From: Hahellaceae bacterium
GTDB taxonomy: Bacteria; Pseudomonadota; Gammaproteobacteria; Pseudomonadales; Oleiphilaceae
Length of the DNA: 64,000 nt
Assembly (NCBI GenBank): GCA_016744695.1
Contig: JADGDV010000019.1
Location: 1 to 64,000 of the forward strand
Direction of reading: 5' to 3'
The notes under the pieces are model-generated. The model saw only the letters and a program-made list of their open reading frames with translations, did no database searches and was not told the origin of the DNA. Numbering within the stretch: position 1 is the stretch's first letter; each line of letters starts with the position of its first letter. Both the position numbers and the translations under genes were made by a program. This document shows, piece by piece, positions 36,039-45,513 of this stretch.

Positions 36039-36437
36039 ATGGATTTAAGTGACAAAACGCCTGCCAGACTTGTACAGGTCTCTTTGATATTCTCGATAGG
36101 TAATTTTATTATTTCAGGGTTTAACTCTGAAACATTTGTATTATTTATACTTTTCACTCTGACCGTTTACATCAGCTGTAAAATATACCTGACTTTCTGC
36201 GATTTAAAATCTAACTCAACATCTGATTATATTGCCCTAAGTGATCTACAAACCTATTTACAAATAGCATCACTCATATTTATAACCATCGCTACATTTT
36301 CTTATTCTTACGTGTTTGGCGCATTTTATCTTTTTGTATATTCAATTTATTTGATATCTCCTTACGACCGAGACTGGCTCGCCGGTCGCTCAGAGATTGT
36401 TTATACCGATAACAAACTGGAATATAGAAACAAGTAA
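36039..36437 (+). CDS. Hypothetical membrane protein
   Basis: 132 residues with about four hydrophobic segments (roughly 11-27, 31-53, 71-92, 94-108) and a charged C-terminus (SPYDRDWLAGRSEIVYTDNKLEYRNK). GGGGAA lies upstream of ATG 36039. Not recognised. Follows the ceramidase gene after 139 bp on the same strand; the ends of both this gene and the convergent acyltransferase are 26 bp apart. Confidence 0.6.
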   Translation: MDLSDKTPARLVQVSLIFSIGNFIISGFNSETFVLFILFTLTVYISCKIYLTFCDLKSNSTSDYIALSDLQTYLQIASLIFITIATFSYSYVFGAFYLFVYSIYLISPYDRDWLAGRSEIVYTDNKLEYRNK

Positions 36438-36463
36438 ACTGAAGCGCTTAAGGCAGTAATAAA

Positions 36464-37501
36464 CTACCTCACCACGATTGCGCGTTCATCTTCACGCCCC
36501 ATGGATAAAATATATGGGGCACTTTCTTGTCTCTCAAGGAATGACTTTTTGTCGACCATTCCATCCCACTTCATTTGAACTAATTTTTGTGCAACGCTCA
36601 CGCCTAAATTAGAACCCGGCCCGGTAATAATGATTTTGTCTGGCGCAAACTCTTTAACGGCTATTTCTATAGCTCGCCCAAAGTAATACGGCTCTAAAAC
36701 TTGTGGCCCTAAGGTATAGTCATAAATTTCATCCACACTAAAACAATCAGGCTGCCATACTTTACCTTTACCGTCGATAAGCGCTGTTGTTGAGGGTGTA
36801 AATAAAGAAACAGGTAGACTTTGTTTAGCGGTTTCTGAAACCTTATGAAGTAATGGTGTATGAAATGCAGCATGATTGTACAAACGCATAGGAAATCGAT
36901 CATCTACTCGATCAAGCATCTCTTCGACTAATTTAAGAGCAGGTTCATTTCCACCCAATACTCGGTATCCACCAAGATCAATCGATAGATAAAGCTCACA
37001 ACCTTGTCTATCTTTAACTTCCTTGATGACCTGATTAAGATGATTTGCTTTGTCATCGTCAAATTGCCAATGTTCATCCACGACAGGGTAAATTAACTGA
37101 CCACCAATAATGCCATTTTTCATCATAGAGCCCATAGTATTGATGAGGTTAATAGCATTCCTATCATTCAATACGCCAGCACACCGTAATGCAATGTACC
37201 ACCCCATGGAATTACCCGTTACTGCAACCACATCATAACGGTCACGGTCAATATCGTAAAAATCCCCCAGTGCGCAACCATAAATAAGGGCTGATGCATT
37301 CTCACCAGAGGTATGTTTCTTTAAGTTGTATTGGTTCATTTCATCTAGCTGAACAATGGGCGTTTGTTTGTTTTTTACTCGGTGTTCTTCAATGGTATCA
37401 ATCATTGTAGATTTACCCGAGTGGTAACGCCCTAGGTATCCCAGCTCTTCTTTATTGTATGTACCTCTTCCAGGGCAAACAACAAGCACTTTTTCTTTCA
37501 T
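36464..37501 (-). CDS. Malonyl-CoA:ACP transacylase-like acyltransferase
   Basis: 345 residues. The acyltransferase nucleophile elbow reads VTGNSMGWYIAL: GNSMG replaces the usual GHSxG, so the His next to the nucleophilic Ser is Asn. The catalytic His partner is present in NHAAFHTPLL, and PDKIIITGPGSNLGVSVAQ near the C-terminus resembles the family's IEVGPG motif. N-terminal VCPGRGTYNKEELGYL corresponds to the oxyanion loop. Start overlaps the E1 stop (TAATG), so expression is coupled. Likely an acyl transferase acting on a CoA or ACP thioester; substrate unknown. Confidence 0.75.
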   Translation of the reverse strand: MKEKVLVVCPGRGTYNKEELGYLGRYHSGKSTMIDTIEEHRVKNKQTPIVQLDEMNQYNLKKHTSGENASALIYGCALGDFYDIDRDRYDVVAVTGNSMGWYIALRCAGVLNDRNAINLINTMGSMMKNGIIGGQLIYPVVDEHWQFDDDKANHLNQVIKEVKDRQGCELYLSIDLGGYRVLGGNEPALKLVEEMLDRVDDRFPMRLYNHAAFHTPLLHKVSETAKQSLPVSLFTPSTTALIDGKGKVWQPDCFSVDEIYDYTLGPQVLEPYYFGRAIEIAVKEFAPDKIIITGPGSNLGVSVAQKLVQMKWDGMVDKKSFLERQESAPYILSMGREDERAIVVR

Positions 37502-39768
37502 TATTTGATCTCCTCGAAAATAGATGTATTTATAAATATTGATAGTGATGCCTGTACGATATCTTCACGACTTGGCATGCCGAGTGTTGCTGCCTTACCC
37601 AAAGGAACAAAGCAATCCTCCCCTGTTAGTCTTTTTATAGTTTTATCTTTTGTTCCTGCATCTATAAAAATAGCTAAAATGGCCTCACTGACTGAGCCTG
37701 ATTTTCGACATTCATCAACCACTAAAATATGCTCAAAGGGCTTAACAATATTTAGCAATGCTTCCTCATCGATGTCTGATAGCCATCGAAGGTCAACAAT
37801 AGTTACATCAACTCCGTATTTCTCATTGAGTATTTTGGCTGCCTGACGTGATAGAAAGTAACCATTACCATAGGTGATAATGCATAACTTATGTTGATTC
37901 TCCGAGGCGCATTCAATATGAACACCCAACTGCCCTATCTCGATAGCTGGTACTTCAGATTCAAAATGGCAAGCCCACAGATTATCGCTCTCTTGATGTA
38001 AGTCCCTTGTCATATATAGGGCAATAGGCTCAATAAAAATAATGACCTTTTTCTGTTCCCATGCATGCTGCACACACGTGCTCAGCATGGCAGATGCATC
38101 TTTACCATTGGATGGACAAGCAATAACTATCCCAGGGATATCTCTAAAAACAGCCAGTGAGTTGTCATTATGAAAATGACCACCAAACCCTTTTTGATAC
38201 CCTAAGCCAGCCACTCTTATTACCATAGGGTTACTGAATTGACCGTTTGAGAAAAAAGACAAGGTTGCAGCCTCTCCTCTAATTTGATCCTCAGCATTAT
38301 GGACATAGGCAAGAAATTGAATTTCAGGTATAGGCAGAAACCCATTGTGTGCCATGCCTATTGCAAGCCCTAATATGCATTGTTCATCTAGCAAAGTATT
38401 AAGTACACGGCTTGCACCAAATTGCTCAACCAAACCATGAGTAACATGATATACACCGCCTTTAATCCCAACATCTTCACCACATAGTACTATGTTCTTC
38501 TGTGAAGCCATCAAACGCTTTAAGGTCCAATTAATAATTCTCCCCATGGGTTGAGGTTTCGCCAACAGTGTTTTGTCGCGCTTAAATAAATCTCTATTTT
38601 GCTCCTTTGTAACAACAAAGCGATTATCTTTAACGCAAGGTGTTCGTTTGGGCGCTAAAGACGCACACACGTCATTCAATGATTCCAATTTAGGCCTTTT
38701 AATAGCAAACTCCGCCACTCTTGATACGCGCTCCCCCATGTCGTTATATAGTGAAACAAGCTGTTCAGAATTTAGAATATTGTTATTGATGATAAGACCA
38801 GCACTATAAAGCAAGGGGTCATGCGCTTCAGTAGCATCGATATCTTGTTGTGTGCGATAAGCAATTTCTGCATCAGACCCTGCATGTCCCATTAGGCGTA
38901 CCGTTTTCATATGCACAAACACAGGTTGTTTACGATAACGCGCAATTGATTCTGCGTTCTTCATGGTTTCATAGGTATCTATTAGATCCAAACCATTGCA
39001 ATAAAGGTAATTAAGCCCAGGCCTGTTTGAAAAATTGGCGGCTATCCATCCTTCTGGTGTGGCCGTTGAAATTCCAATTCCATTATCTTCACAAATAAAT
39101 ACCAGTGGCAGTGGAGTCCCTTGATAAGCAGCCCACGCAGCAGAGTTTATTGCCCCTTGAGCGGTAGAGAGGTTTGATGAGGCGTCACCAAAATTACAAA
39201 TAACCACACTGTCTGATGGCATCTCTGCGTTTACAGTTACATTGTGACTAGCAGATAAAGGAATGCTAAAAGCGGCACCTACGGCTTTAGGTAGGTGAGA
39301 AGCAATGGTACTTGTTTGTGGCGGGATGAATAAATGCTTACTACCAAGTACTTTATGTCGGCCCCCAGAAATGGGGTCATCGGATGAAGCAGAAAAGGAC
39401 AAGAGCATATCGTACAGCGGAGTCTGCCCTCCTAATTGCTTACTTCGTTGAATAAGAAATGCAGCACTACGGTAATGTAAAAATGCCATGTCTGTGTGGC
39501 GAAAAACCTTTCCACACACTGCATTACCTTCATGGCCTGCACTTCCAATAGTGTAAAAGCTTTCACCTCGTGCTTGTAAGCGCCTTGAATGAAAATCCAA
39601 TTGACGGCTCATGACTTGAGATTCAAATAGATCAACAAGTTCATGAGCTGAAAGATCTGATTCATCAAAACTAATAATTGATGCTGTAGTAGAAGGAGGA
39701 GTAGGCAGATTATTTGATAACACGCTTCTGCAAAAATTATCATCAATAATATCTGCCCTGGTTCTCAT
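37501..39768 (-). CDS. Fused E1 alpha-beta 2-oxoacid dehydrogenase (TPP-dependent)
   Basis: 755 residues carrying both halves of a branched-chain/pyruvate E1 in one chain. The alpha half has the TPP site VVICNFGDASSNLSTAQGAI (about 180-200) and CEDNGIGIS. The beta half starts near residue 405 (NIVLCGEDVGIKGGVYHVTHGL) and continues with LNTLLDEQCILGLAIGMA, EIQFLAYVHNAEDQIRGEAA and a transketolase C-terminal domain (LRWLSDIDEEALLNIVKPFEHILVVDECRKSG). It decarboxylates a 2-oxoacid and needs E2/E3 partners, none of which are nearby. Central gene of the gcdH/E1/acyltransferase unit. Confidence 0.85.
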   Translation of the reverse strand: MRTRADIIDDNFCRSVLSNNLPTPPSTTASIISFDESDLSAHELVDLFESQVMSRQLDFHSRRLQARGESFYTIGSAGHEGNAVCGKVFRHTDMAFLHYRSAAFLIQRSKQLGGQTPLYDMLLSFSASSDDPISGGRHKVLGSKHLFIPPQTSTIASHLPKAVGAAFSIPLSASHNVTVNAEMPSDSVVICNFGDASSNLSTAQGAINSAAWAAYQGTPLPLVFICEDNGIGISTATPEGWIAANFSNRPGLNYLYCNGLDLIDTYETMKNAESIARYRKQPVFVHMKTVRLMGHAGSDAEIAYRTQQDIDATEAHDPLLYSAGLIINNNILNSEQLVSLYNDMGERVSRVAEFAIKRPKLESLNDVCASLAPKRTPCVKDNRFVVTKEQNRDLFKRDKTLLAKPQPMGRIINWTLKRLMASQKNIVLCGEDVGIKGGVYHVTHGLVEQFGASRVLNTLLDEQCILGLAIGMAHNGFLPIPEIQFLAYVHNAEDQIRGEAATLSFFSNGQFSNPMVIRVAGLGYQKGFGGHFHNDNSLAVFRDIPGIVIACPSNGKDASAMLSTCVQHAWEQKKVIIFIEPIALYMTRDLHQESDNLWACHFESEVPAIEIGQLGVHIECASENQHKLCIITYGNGYFLSRQAAKILNEKYGVDVTIVDLRWLSDIDEEALLNIVKPFEHILVVDECRKSGSVSEAILAIFIDAGTKDKTIKRLTGEDCFVPLGKAATLGMPSREDIVQASLSIFINTSIFEEIK

Positions 39769-39789
39769 ACCCTACCCCCTGCACTTATT

Positions 39790-40965
39790 TTAGAAAAATG
39801 CCTGAATACCTGTTTGAGCTCGCCCTAAAATCAAAGCATGTACATCGTGAGTGCCTTCATAAGTATTAACCGCTTCAAGGTTCATAACATGACGAATAAC
39901 ATGATATTCATCAGATATTCCATTACCCCCGTGCATATCACGGGCAACCCGAGCAATATCAAGTGCTTTACCGCAAGAGTTTCGTTTTATTAGAGAGATT
40001 GTTTCAGTAGGAAGTTGTTTGTTATCCATTAGCCGACCAGCTTGTATACTACTCATTAAACCTAATGTTATTTCCGTTTGCATATCGGCCAATTTCTTCT
40101 GAATTAACTGTGTTGAGGCTAAAGGCTTATTAAACTGAATTCTATCTAGGGTATATTGTCTAGCCGCATGCCAACAGAATTCCGCAGCACCGAGAGCCCC
40201 CCAAGAAATCCCGTACCGTGCTTTATTTAAACACCCAAAAGGACCTTTTAAGCCCTCAACATTCGGTAAGATTTGCTCTTCAGACACGAAAACATTATCC
40301 ATTACAATTTCACCGGTAATAGAAGCCCTTAATGAGAATTTACCTTCGATCTTAGGTGCACTTAAGCCATCTAAGCCTTTATCTAAAATAAAACCTCGAA
40401 TAACGCCATCAAGCTTTGCCCAAACAACAAACACTTCAGCAATGGGTGAGTTGGTAATCCACATTTTAGCGCCAGTGAGTTTATAGCCTCCACTCACTTT
40501 TTCTGCCCTTGTTCTCATTCCTCCAGGGTCTGAGCCAGCATCCGGTTCAGTTAGACCAAAACATCCTACCCATTCACCACTCGCTAACTTTGGCAAATAT
40601 TTCTGCCTTTGTTCCTCTGAGCCGTAAGCATATATAGGGTGCATAACCAGTGAAGATTGAACACTCATTGCAGAACGGTAACCACTATCAACGCGTTCTA
40701 TCTCGCGGGCAATTAAGCCATAACTAACGTAATTTACGTTGGAGCAACCATACTGCTCTGGCAAGGTGGCGCCAAGTAAACCCAAACTACCTAGCTCTGT
40801 CATAATTTCACGATCAAAATGTTCGTTACGATTTGCCATTAACACCCGTGGCATAAGTTTGTCTTGGGCATACTCATGCGCGGTGTCTCTTATCATTCTT
40901 TCTTCTTCTGAAAGCATACTTTCAAGATTTAAAGGATCACGCCATTCAAAGGGTGTATGACTCAT
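39790..40965 (-). CDS. gcdH: Glutaryl-CoA dehydrogenase-type acyl-CoA dehydrogenase
   Basis: 391 residues, typical length. FAD-binding [21 protein letters not shown] and [10 protein letters not shown], and the catalytic-base region [20 protein letters not shown] are as in GCDH, which oxidises and decarboxylates glutaryl-CoA to crotonyl-CoA in lysine/tryptophan breakdown. The N-terminus [22 protein letters not shown] is also GCDH-like. First gene of the operon with the E1 fusion (21-bp gap) and divergent from a LysR regulator, as gcdH is in pseudomonads. Confidence 0.88.
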   Translation of the reverse strand: MSHTPFEWRDPLNLESMLSEEERMIRDTAHEYAQDKLMPRVLMANRNEHFDREIMTELGSLGLLGATLPEQYGCSNVNYVSYGLIAREIERVDSGYRSAMSVQSSLVMHPIYAYGSEEQRQKYLPKLASGEWVGCFGLTEPDAGSDPGGMRTRAEKVSGGYKLTGAKMWITNSPIAEVFVVWAKLDGVIRGFILDKGLDGLSAPKIEGKFSLRASITGEIVMDNVFVSEEQILPNVEGLKGPFGCLNKARYGISWGALGAAEFCWHAARQYTLDRIQFNKPLASTQLIQKKLADMQTEITLGLMSSIQAGRLMDNKQLPTETISLIKRNSCGKALDIARVARDMHGGNGISDEYHVIRHVMNLEAVNTYEGTHDVHALILGRAQTGIQAFF

Positions 40966-41060
40966 GTAATTTCTCCAAAATGATAGCGATATAAATTAAT
41001 ATGCGACTAAGAATATTAAAATTTAAAGCAAAGGTATAATATTGTTTATCTTTATCTGAT

Positions 41061-41075
41061 ATAGGTAATACCTAT
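41061..41075. promoter_or_regulatory. 15-bp palindrome over the LysR gene start codon
   Basis: ATAGGTA-A-TACCTAT (41061-41075) is perfectly symmetric. It contains the AGGT ribosome site and the A-T of the start codon at 41074-41076. A regulator bound here could block translation start or transcription of the LysR gene. Candidate autoregulatory site. Confidence 0.4.
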
Positions 41076-41928
41076 GGACTTAAAATCATTAAGATACTTC
41101 ATCTCAGTATATGAAAGCGGCAGCATTACGGCGGCCTCTAAACGATGTTTTATTGCACAACCCTCTATATCATCCGCTATTAGTCAGCTTGAAGATTCCT
41201 TAAAGTCGAAACTATTTATAAGAACCCCTAAAGGGGTAACGCCCACAGAAGCGGGTAAAGAGCTTTACCCACTCGCAAAAAAATTGTTAAGTGATGCGAA
41301 GGCGATTGGCCACCTATTCCAGACCCCAAAAAAGAAAATCCCCTTTCGTCTAGGTTTAATTAGATCTCTTGGAGCTGAGCGAGTAAGTGCCTTATTAAAA
41401 GACCTTGTTAATGCCATAACAGAAATAGAGCTCACTCTCGTTCAACCAGAAGAAGCGAGCGATGCACGTATAATTACCACTGCTTATTTACAAAGTAATG
41501 AAAGTTTTCAGCCTCTTTGGCGAGATAATTACTTTTTAGCGTTGCCTACTGGCCACCCACTCACACTGAAACAAGAAATACGCGTAAGTGACCTTAACGA
41601 ACTTCCTTTTATATACCGCACTCCCTGTGAAGCGGTCTCTGCATTAGAGCAAGTAATGTCTAGACAAGGTTTGCAGTTTCAAATCAGAGCAAGAATTCAG
41701 ACGGTTGAATACGCTTTGGGGTTGGTAGGAGCTGGAATTGGTGCGGCGCTCATCCCAAGCATTCCGCAGATAACGACAAGAAAAGACATCACGCTTAAAG
41801 AAATAACAGATATAGATCTATCTCGAACAATAGGTTTGGCTTACAGTGACGACAAGACAATAAATAAACCCCAACAAGTTATTATGGATATTTGCCGCCA
41901 GCGTTGGAGTGAACAAACTCACCATTAA
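41074..41928 (+). CDS. LysR family transcriptional regulator (probable regulator of gcdH)
   Basis: 284 residues. N-terminal winged HTH MDLKSLRYFISVYESGSITAASKRCFIAQPSISSAISQLEDSLKSKLF followed by a PBP2-like effector domain (LGLIRSLGAERVSALLKDL; GAGIGAALIPSIPQ). It is divergent from the gcdH operon over 108 bp. Divergent LysR-gcdH pairs in pseudomonads respond to glutarate; that is the expected role. It ends 13 bp from the convergent spermidine-synthase-like gene. Confidence 0.88.
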   Translation: MDLKSLRYFISVYESGSITAASKRCFIAQPSISSAISQLEDSLKSKLFIRTPKGVTPTEAGKELYPLAKKLLSDAKAIGHLFQTPKKKIPFRLGLIRSLGAERVSALLKDLVNAITEIELTLVQPEEASDARIITTAYLQSNESFQPLWRDNYFLALPTGHPLTLKQEIRVSDLNELPFIYRTPCEAVSALEQVMSRQGLQFQIRARIQTVEYALGLVGAGIGAALIPSIPQITTRKDITLKEITDIDLSRTIGLAYSDDKTINKPQQVIMDICRQRWSEQTHH

Positions 41929-41941
41929 TAATTAGCACATA

Positions 41942-42616
41942 TTACCAGGCTAACCAAATCACATGCTTGGCGCCTTTTCCTGGACGATGAGCTCTTACAG
42001 TAACCGCTTCAACTTTATAGCCTGCTTTTTTTAAGCGCGCGGTAAAAGCATTATCTTGGCCTGCAGACCAATAAGCTAATATTCCCCCTGGACGAAGCGC
42101 TGCTCTGGCTTCTTTTAATGCGTCAGGTGAATAAATCCAGTCATTTTCTTTGCGAGTTAAACCTTCAGGGCCATTATCAACATCCAGTAGAATGGCATCA
42201 TACTCCCCCTTTGCATCTCTCATTAACTCGCCTACATCACCTATATGTACGCGTGTTCGAGCATCAGATAAAGGGTAGCCAGATGCAGAACCCAAAGGGC
42301 CTTTATTCCACTCGACAACTTCCGGAACCAATTCTGCAACAGTGACTTCAGCGGTATCACCCAATGAGTTTAGCGCAGCGGCCAAGGTAAACCCCATTCC
42401 CAGCCCACCAATTAAAACGCTCGGTGAAGGTCGATCAACAATTCGGTCACACGCTAAGGTAGCCAGCGCATCTTCAGAACCATGAAGACGTGTGTTCATG
42501 AGTTCGCCACTAATACCCGCAATTTTTATGGCAAATTCATCATTACGCTGAAGTAAACGCAACTCCGTTCCCTGTCCGGGAATAGTCGCTGTACCAAGAA
42601 GAGTAAAACGGGCCAT
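41942..42616 (-). CDS. Spermidine synthase-like methyltransferase-fold protein
   Basis: 224 residues in the SpeE-like fold: SVLIGGLGMGFTLAAALNSLG (SAM/dcSAM loop), AELVPEVVEWNKGPLG, DAILLDVDNGPEGL and LRPGGILAYWSAG. The N-terminal tetramerisation part of true spermidine synthase is reduced, and the aminopropyl acceptor residues are not obvious. Members of this group are often annotated as spermidine synthases without proof. Confidence 0.75.
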   Translation of the reverse strand: MARFTLLGTATIPGQGTELRLLQRNDEFAIKIAGISGELMNTRLHGSEDALATLACDRIVDRPSPSVLIGGLGMGFTLAAALNSLGDTAEVTVAELVPEVVEWNKGPLGSASGYPLSDARTRVHIGDVGELMRDAKGEYDAILLDVDNGPEGLTRKENDWIYSPDALKEARAALRPGGILAYWSAGQDNAFTARLKKAGYKVEAVTVRAHRPGKGAKHVIWLAW

Positions 42617-42649
42617 ATTATCTCTCTAATAAAATGAACAACATATTAA

Positions 42650-42892
42650 TTAATCTTCAAACTTAAAACTGGGCAAGTTGGCTTTTGCAAGAAGGTTGAG
42701 GGCGAACCCCATAAAGAAAAAGAAGAAAAAACAAGCGAGCCAACTAGCAGTAACAGGGTCTGACATCCCTAACTCTTGGCCGTCTTTATATAAAAAATAG
42801 CCGCTAACGAACATAAATAAAAAGCTAAAGGCAGCTGACACTTGTGATACTTTTTGAAATTTGCCTTTTGGCTTGTCGGCATTAGTTTGCAT
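42650..42892 (-). CDS. Small hypothetical protein with two membrane spans
   Basis: 80 residues: a basic N-terminus (MQTNADKPKGKFQKVSQV), spans at about 19-36 and 48-68 with a Phe-rich second helix (CFFFFFFMGFALNLL), and an acidic-basic end. Not recognised. It lies between the spermidine-synthase-like gene (33 bp) and the MMPL exporter (92 bp upstream) on the same strand. Confidence 0.6.
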   Translation of the reverse strand: MQTNADKPKGKFQKVSQVSAAFSFLFMFVSGYFLYKDGQELGMSDPVTASWLACFFFFFFMGFALNLLAKANLPSFKFED

Positions 42893-42984
42893 TTAATTTG
42901 TAATCCTAGGATGTAATAAAAAAACGAGTGTTAATACTCAGGGCACGTTTTAACATAACGCGAAGGCCAGTAACAATACAAAGA

Positions 42985-45513
42985 TCAATTACCTAAAGGC
43001 TTTAAGGTAATTAATAGTCTTGGCAATAATACTAAAGCACCCAGAAGTGCAGAAAACATGGCAAATCCAGTTAACAATCCAAAGTAGATGGTGGGTGTAA
43101 AATTAGATAGCGAGAGTATCGAAAAGCCCATAATTATAATTATGGAGGTATAGAACATTGCTCGCCCTATGCTGTTATGACAGCGATACATCGTCGCCAC
43201 ATAATCACCATCTATAGCAAACTCTTTTTTAAAGCGGTGAATATAATGGATAGTATCATCAACCCCAATCCCAACCGTGATAGCCGCTACAGTGATGGTC
43301 ATCATGTCTAAAGGAATACCTAACAACCCCATACTCCCTAATACCATACCTGCAGCGAGTAAATTAGGTGTTATTGCAATAAGTGCTAAATAAAGCGACC
43401 TGAAAAGTATTGTGAACATGAGTGTTATAGCTATAAACACTGAACCAAGCGTTAATATCTGTGAGCGGAATAGGCTTTGCAGCATATTATTATAGAGAAC
43501 CAACATGCCCGTTAATTCATACTCATCCTTACTTAAGCCCATATCATTCTGTAAATAGTCTTCAATTTGTTGTAATAACTCATTCCTGTTTAACTGATAA
43601 CTCGTTTCCTTAACGCGCATAGAGAGACGACTTTCATTCCCGTCTTCAGATAAGTAGGGATCTATTAATGAATCTTTAATATCATCAGTCAGATTTTGAG
43701 AAATTAAAGCGAGTTGAAAATCATCAATACCACTACCCGTTACATCTTTCAATACTTGATAAAGAGACGCTAGTGAAAGAACCTTGCCCGTTTGCTCAAT
43801 AGAGTCAACATAGTTATGTAGCTTTTCAATTTCTTTCAAGCCATGACTCGTAAACCAATACCTTGATGTAGAAGTCATAGAGGGTTCATCTGAAAAACCA
43901 TCCTCAAAGTCGCCACCAAAATCATCAAAAGAAACATCATCAAAATTATCTGATGAGTTAGAAACAATATCAGGTTGATCTTCTAAATCATTGTTTTTAT
44001 TATTTGTCTTTGTTCGGATTATAATATCTAAAGGTATAGTTCCGCCTAACTTTTGATCAATAACTTCCATTCCCTGATAAATTTCAGTTGATGAGTCAAA
44101 ATAATCAATAAATCGATTTTCCACTTGAAGGCGTGATATTCCTACTACACTAGAAACAAGCAATATTGCACTAATCCCCCAAACCCAATAAGCATTTTTA
44201 TCGGCAAAAATTGCAAAGTATGTAGTGAAGGCAGTAGCTTTGTTGGGGGCTGAAGACTTAGGAGCGACAGTTTGACTCTTAGTGTAGCTAAGCGGAATTA
44301 ACATCAAACCAGAAGGTATCACTAAAAACGCGACAACAAAGGCGGCAGATACACCAATGGTCATCATCCACCCAAAATCAATAACAGGCCGAATACCACT
44401 AACTACTAATGAAGCAAAAGCAACGATAGTGGTTATCGCTGTATACAAACAAGGACGCAGCATAAAACGGACTGTATCTATCACAAGCGCGCCTTGAGAC
44501 TCCTTAAGATAATTAACACTGAGCTCTCGGTATCTAACGGCTAAATGGATGGTGATTGATAAGGTAATTATCATTAATAAAGCAACAAAATTCGAAGATA
44601 TAACTGTCAACTTCCAGTCTAATGCAGCAATAGCTCCAAGCATACCTAATACACAAACAAGGCAAGTTAATAAAGGTAAGAAAACCCAAGCTACTTGTCT
44701 AAATATAACCGCCAGTAATATCACAATGAATAAAAGTAGTCCGAAACCAAAGACCAATAAATCATTTTTTATAAAAGCGATCATATCTGACGCTATCATT
44801 GGCACACCACCTAGAAATAGCGCCCCACCGGATCTATATTTATCTATTATCAAGCGTACATTTTCAATCAAGACTTCCTGCTTATTATTAAGCTCAACTG
44901 AATAATTACTAAAGGCTTGTTCTGCCTGTTTTAGAGATTCATGCTCATTAATACCTAGCGTACCTGATAATGCCTTACTCCTTAGAGAGTCTCGCTCAGT
45001 AAGCAACGTAAAAAAGACCACATCTCGTTTAAAATTAATTTGAATGGCCGTGGTATCAAAATTATAACTGGTCAATAATTGAGAATATAAAGGGCTATCT
45101 CGAAATTCAGCTTTTGCTAGTGCTCTATCTGTATTTTTTGAAGAGAGATATTTGATGCCTTCGGATAATTCACTCATTTTTACAGGAGGGCTATAAAGTA
45201 AAGGTACATCCAAAATTGAAATGACATTAGACACTTCGGGCAGGGTAAGTAACTCTGATTTTATATGTGATAATTCATTTAAAACAGTATCACTAAATAA
45301 TGATTCCTTAGGTGTGTACGTAACTACTAGAAACTCTTCAGAACCGTATTCTTTATTCACATCCCTATAAATTTGAAGTGCATTATCCCCTTCTAATACC
45401 AGTGAGTCAGCAGACGCGTCAAGGTGTAATTTAGAAAGCTGCGTCGACAGTAAAGCGACAACTGTAATTAATGCTAGAAGTATTAATTTTGGATATTGGT
45501 AGAGTCGAATCAA
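42985..45513 (-). CDS. MMPL/RND-superfamily exporter, probable lipid transporter
   Basis: 842 residues with two sets of six spans: after the first helix a large periplasmic loop, spans around 245-390, a second loop, then ITVAAITVGIGVDDTIHYIHRFKKE near the end. The GVDDTIH with two Asp is the MMPL/HpnN-type proton relay. Residues about 500-540 in loop two form an acidic insertion rich in Asp/Phe (FDDVSFDDFGGDFEDGFSD). Start is TTG at 45511-45513, overlapping the MlaC-like gene stop by TTGA, with GGTGAG 5 nt upstream. MMPL proteins export lipids or sterol-like molecules. The adjacent MlaC-like protein supports this. Confidence 0.85.
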   Translation of the reverse strand: MIRLYQYPKLILLALITVVALLSTQLSKLHLDASADSLVLEGDNALQIYRDVNKEYGSEEFLVVTYTPKESLFSDTVLNELSHIKSELLTLPEVSNVISILDVPLLYSPPVKMSELSEGIKYLSSKNTDRALAKAEFRDSPLYSQLLTSYNFDTTAIQINFKRDVVFFTLLTERDSLRSKALSGTLGINEHESLKQAEQAFSNYSVELNNKQEVLIENVRLIIDKYRSGGALFLGGVPMIASDMIAFIKNDLLVFGFGLLLFIVILLAVIFRQVAWVFLPLLTCLVCVLGMLGAIAALDWKLTVISSNFVALLMIITLSITIHLAVRYRELSVNYLKESQGALVIDTVRFMLRPCLYTAITTIVAFASLVVSGIRPVIDFGWMMTIGVSAAFVVAFLVIPSGLMLIPLSYTKSQTVAPKSSAPNKATAFTTYFAIFADKNAYWVWGISAILLVSSVVGISRLQVENRFIDYFDSSTEIYQGMEVIDQKLGGTIPLDIIIRTKTNNKNNDLEDQPDIVSNSSDNFDDVSFDDFGGDFEDGFSDEPSMTSTSRYWFTSHGLKEIEKLHNYVDSIEQTGKVLSLASLYQVLKDVTGSGIDDFQLALISQNLTDDIKDSLIDPYLSEDGNESRLSMRVKETSYQLNRNELLQQIEDYLQNDMGLSKDEYELTGMLVLYNNMLQSLFRSQILTLGSVFIAITLMFTILFRSLYLALIAITPNLLAAGMVLGSMGLLGIPLDMMTITVAAITVGIGVDDTIHYIHRFKKEFAIDGDYVATMYRCHNSIGRAMFYTSIIIIMGFSILSLSNFTPTIYFGLLTGFAMFSALLGALVLLPRLLITLKPLGN

